Assembly: GCA_900758475.1 (NCBI GenBank)
Contig: CAAERQ010000031.1
Span: forward strand, 1 to 64,000
Source of the DNA: an uncultured Collinsella sp.
GTDB lineage: Bacteria > Actinomycetota > Coriobacteriia > Coriobacteriales > Coriobacteriaceae
Length of the DNA: 64,000 bases
Direction: 5' to 3'
Shown here: piece by piece, positions 62,545 through 64,000 of the stretch
Numbering within the stretch: position 1 is the first letter of the stretch
How the letters are laid out: each line of letters opens with the position of its first letter
Program-made: the position numbers and the translations under genes
The notes under the pieces: generated by a model
Told to the model about the DNA's origin: nothing
Database searches by the model: none
Seen by the model: the letters and a program-made list of their open reading frames with translations, nothing else

Positions 62545-63495
62545 ATGGTTAACGAGAAGAAGGTCGCTATTGTCGGCTGCGGTTTCGTCGGTTCGTCTTC
62601 GGCGTTCGCGCTGATGCAGAGCGGTCTGTTCTCCGAGATGGTCCTCATCGACGTGGACAAGAACCGCGCCGAGGGTGAGGCCCTGGATATCGCGCACGGC
62701 ATGACGTTTGCCGAGCCGATGAAGATCTACGCCGGCGATTATTCCGATGTCGCCGACGCCGCCATGATTGTCGTCACCGCCGGCGCTGCCCAGAAGCCCG
62801 GTGAGACCCGCCTGGACCTGGTCAACAAGAACGTCAGCATCTTTAAGTCCATTATCCCCGAGATTAAGAAGTCCGGCTTCGACGGCATTCTGCTCATCGT
62901 CTCCAACCCGGTCGATGTTCTGACCTACGCCGCCATCAAGATGTCCGGCCTGCCCGAGGGCCACGTCATCGGTTCCGGCACCGTGCTCGACACCGGCCGT
63001 CTGCAGCAGATGCTTGGCGCCCACGTCGAGGTTGACCCGCGCGATGTCCAGGCCTACGTCATGGGTGAGCACGGCGACTCCGAGTTTGTCGCTTGGTCCA
63101 GCGCTCAGGTTGCCGGCGTTCCGCTGAACACCTTCTGTGAGCTTCACGGCCACCTGGAGCATGAGGCTGCCGAGAAGCGCATCGCCGAGGACGTCAAGAA
63201 CTCCGCCTACACCATCATCGAGAAGAAGCACGCCACCTACTACGGTGTCGCTATGGCCGTCAAGCGCATCTGCACTGCCGTCATGCGCGATGAGCAGACC
63301 GTTCTGCCTGTCTCCTCGCTCATGGTGGGCGAGTACGGCCTGTCCGATCTTGCCATCTCTATGCCGACCGTCGTTGGCCGCGACGGCGTTGTCTGCCGCG
63401 TCCCCGTGCCGCTGGACGATGACGAGCAGCATGAGCTCACCGTCTCCGCCAAGGCCCTCAAGGACATCATCGACAGCGTCGACTTCTCCTGCTAA
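62545..63495 (+). CDS. ldh: L-lactate dehydrogenase
   Basis: A 316-residue NAD-dependent L-lactate dehydrogenase. Rossmann motif GCGFVGSSSA, and the substrate-specificity loop AQKPGETRLDL with Gln, which marks lactate rather than malate. The catalytic His lies in GEHGDSEF. It regenerates NAD+ from pyruvate in fermentation. GGGAG precedes ATG 62545. Confidence 0.95.
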   Translation: MVNEKKVAIVGCGFVGSSSAFALMQSGLFSEMVLIDVDKNRAEGEALDIAHGMTFAEPMKIYAGDYSDVADAAMIVVTAGAAQKPGETRLDLVNKNVSIFKSIIPEIKKSGFDGILLIVSNPVDVLTYAAIKMSGLPEGHVIGSGTVLDTGRLQQMLGAHVEVDPRDVQAYVMGEHGDSEFVAWSSAQVAGVPLNTFCELHGHLEHEAAEKRIAEDVKNSAYTIIEKKHATYYGVAMAVKRICTAVMRDEQTVLPVSSLMVGEYGLSDLAISMPTVVGRDGVVCRVPVPLDDDEQHELTVSAKALKDIIDSVDFSC

Positions 63496-63529
63496 ATCAA
63501 GCTCGCTAGAGCGAAAAGCTACAATGAAG

Positions 63530-63563
63530 GCGTCCGAGTCCACGCGGCCCGGGCGCTTTTTTG
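63530..63563 (+). terminator. Terminator after ldh
   Basis: An imperfect GC stem (GCGTCCGAG with CCCGGGCGC) followed by six T residues. Confidence 0.7.
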
Positions 63564-63609
63564 GTGCAAAGTAACCTGACCCCAATGCACTATAGTCGAT
63601 GGGAGGGCC

Positions 63610-64000
63610 ATGTCGGATTCGCCTAATTTTTTGACCTATGCCCAGACGGCGTTTGATCCGTTTGAGGAGCGGCCGTTCTGCGCGGTGGATAGCCTGGTCT
63701 TTGCGTGGTTGTCCTATTTGCGTTTGCCGGGTGATATGGCGGAGCTGACGAACTGGCAGGGCCTAGACGTACGCGAGCTGCTGCGTGCCGAGTGCTATCG
63801 GGACATGATTGACGACTTGTGGGACCCGGAGGGGAGCAGGGCCTTGTTGGAGGCCGTGGCAGCAAGTCCTCGCTACCGTGGCGTGCACGTTTGCGGCTAT
63901 CGTGCTGTGAGCGATGTGGTGGCGACGGAGCAGTTTGCAGCCATGGCGTTCCGGTTTCCGGCGGGGTTTAGTTACCTTTCCTTCCGGGGGACCGACAGCA
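63610..64000 (+). CDS. DUF2974 (Mbeg1-like) protein, 5' part only
   Basis: ATG 63610 with GGGAGG upstream opens a frame that runs off the window. The first 130 residues match DUF2974, with AFDPFEERPFCAVDSLVFAW near the N-terminus and FSYLSFRGTDS at the end of the visible part. The GTD segment precedes a lipase-type catalytic site in this family. The rest is outside the window. Confidence 0.8.
   Translation, partial: MSDSPNFLTYAQTAFDPFEERPFCAVDSLVFAWLSYLRLPGDMAELTNWQGLDVRELLRAECYRDMIDDLWDPEGSRALLEAVAASPRYRGVHVCGYRAVSDVVATEQFAAMAFRFPAGFSYLSFRGTDS

Overview
The window looks like about 64 kb of chromosome from a high-GC, anaerobic, gut-type actinobacterium of the class Coriobacteriia, most likely Collinsella or a close relative. 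This is inferred from gene content and codon style: anaerobic class III ribonucleotide reductase, O-acetylhomoserine sulfhydrylase, L-lactate dehydrogenase, an oxygen-independent energy module with butyrate kinase, an SdpRI pair, a Gram-positive-type LexA box and a sortase-type wall protein. No rRNA, CRISPR array, insertion sequence or phage block was seen.

Layout. 1-4300: a tRNA-Leu, a PP2C phosphatase and a STAS-HATPase fusion (a partner-switching pair), then a five-tRNA cluster with three identical tRNA-Gly genes. 4400-11500: an Sfp-type phosphopantetheinyl transferase and a TetR regulator that appears frameshifted, then a six-gene run of thiolase-like enzyme, DUF35 protein, acyl carrier protein, phosphotransacylase, butyrate kinase and MFS transporter. 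This is the strongest candidate for an undescribed metabolic system. 11500-17150: NrdR-controlled nrdD with a structured leader, nrdG, and folE, an HD protein and folB. 17150-24625: YgjP-like protease, M19 dipeptidase, SlyD-like FKBP with an orphan UreE-like protein, HAD phosphatase, Fur-family regulator, acylphosphatase, oxidoreductase, RNase H and a LysR regulator. 24646-26209: LysR-controlled metY with a 17-codon Cys-containing leader peptide.

26500-37100: secreted and small membrane proteins, a PanE-like reductase, a truncated cyclase, an Fe-S aldo/keto reductase, an oxidoreductase between two copies of an 85-nt hairpin repeat, endonuclease IV, a polar amino-acid ABC transporter whose permease carries an extra extracytoplasmic domain, flavodoxin and DUF3793. 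37200-43100: an HMA metal-binding membrane protein behind a CsoR-like operator, an 842-residue wall-anchored protein, an SOS-controlled Y-family polymerase with a YolD-like partner, and a truncated Fe-alcohol dehydrogenase. 43300-48010: glucose-6-phosphate isomerase, then an isolated cassette of an unknown protein, a ClpP-like protease and a VirD4/TraG-like ATPase. 48600-64000: HAD phosphatases, a fructosamine-type sugar kinase, TatD, TcdA, a 28-residue membrane peptide of toxin type, SdpR/SdpI, EttA, two low-complexity proteins, NAD synthetase, an aminotransferase, lactate dehydrogenase and the start of a DUF2974 protein.

A recurring feature is the number of long, nearly perfect inverted repeats between genes, with 17-29 bp arms. 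At least one is a true dispersed repeat, and one resembles a MITE-like element with 27-bp terminal inverted repeats. All assignments rest on reading motifs by eye. No database search was run, and start codons were chosen from ribosome-binding sites, promoters and family alignment.
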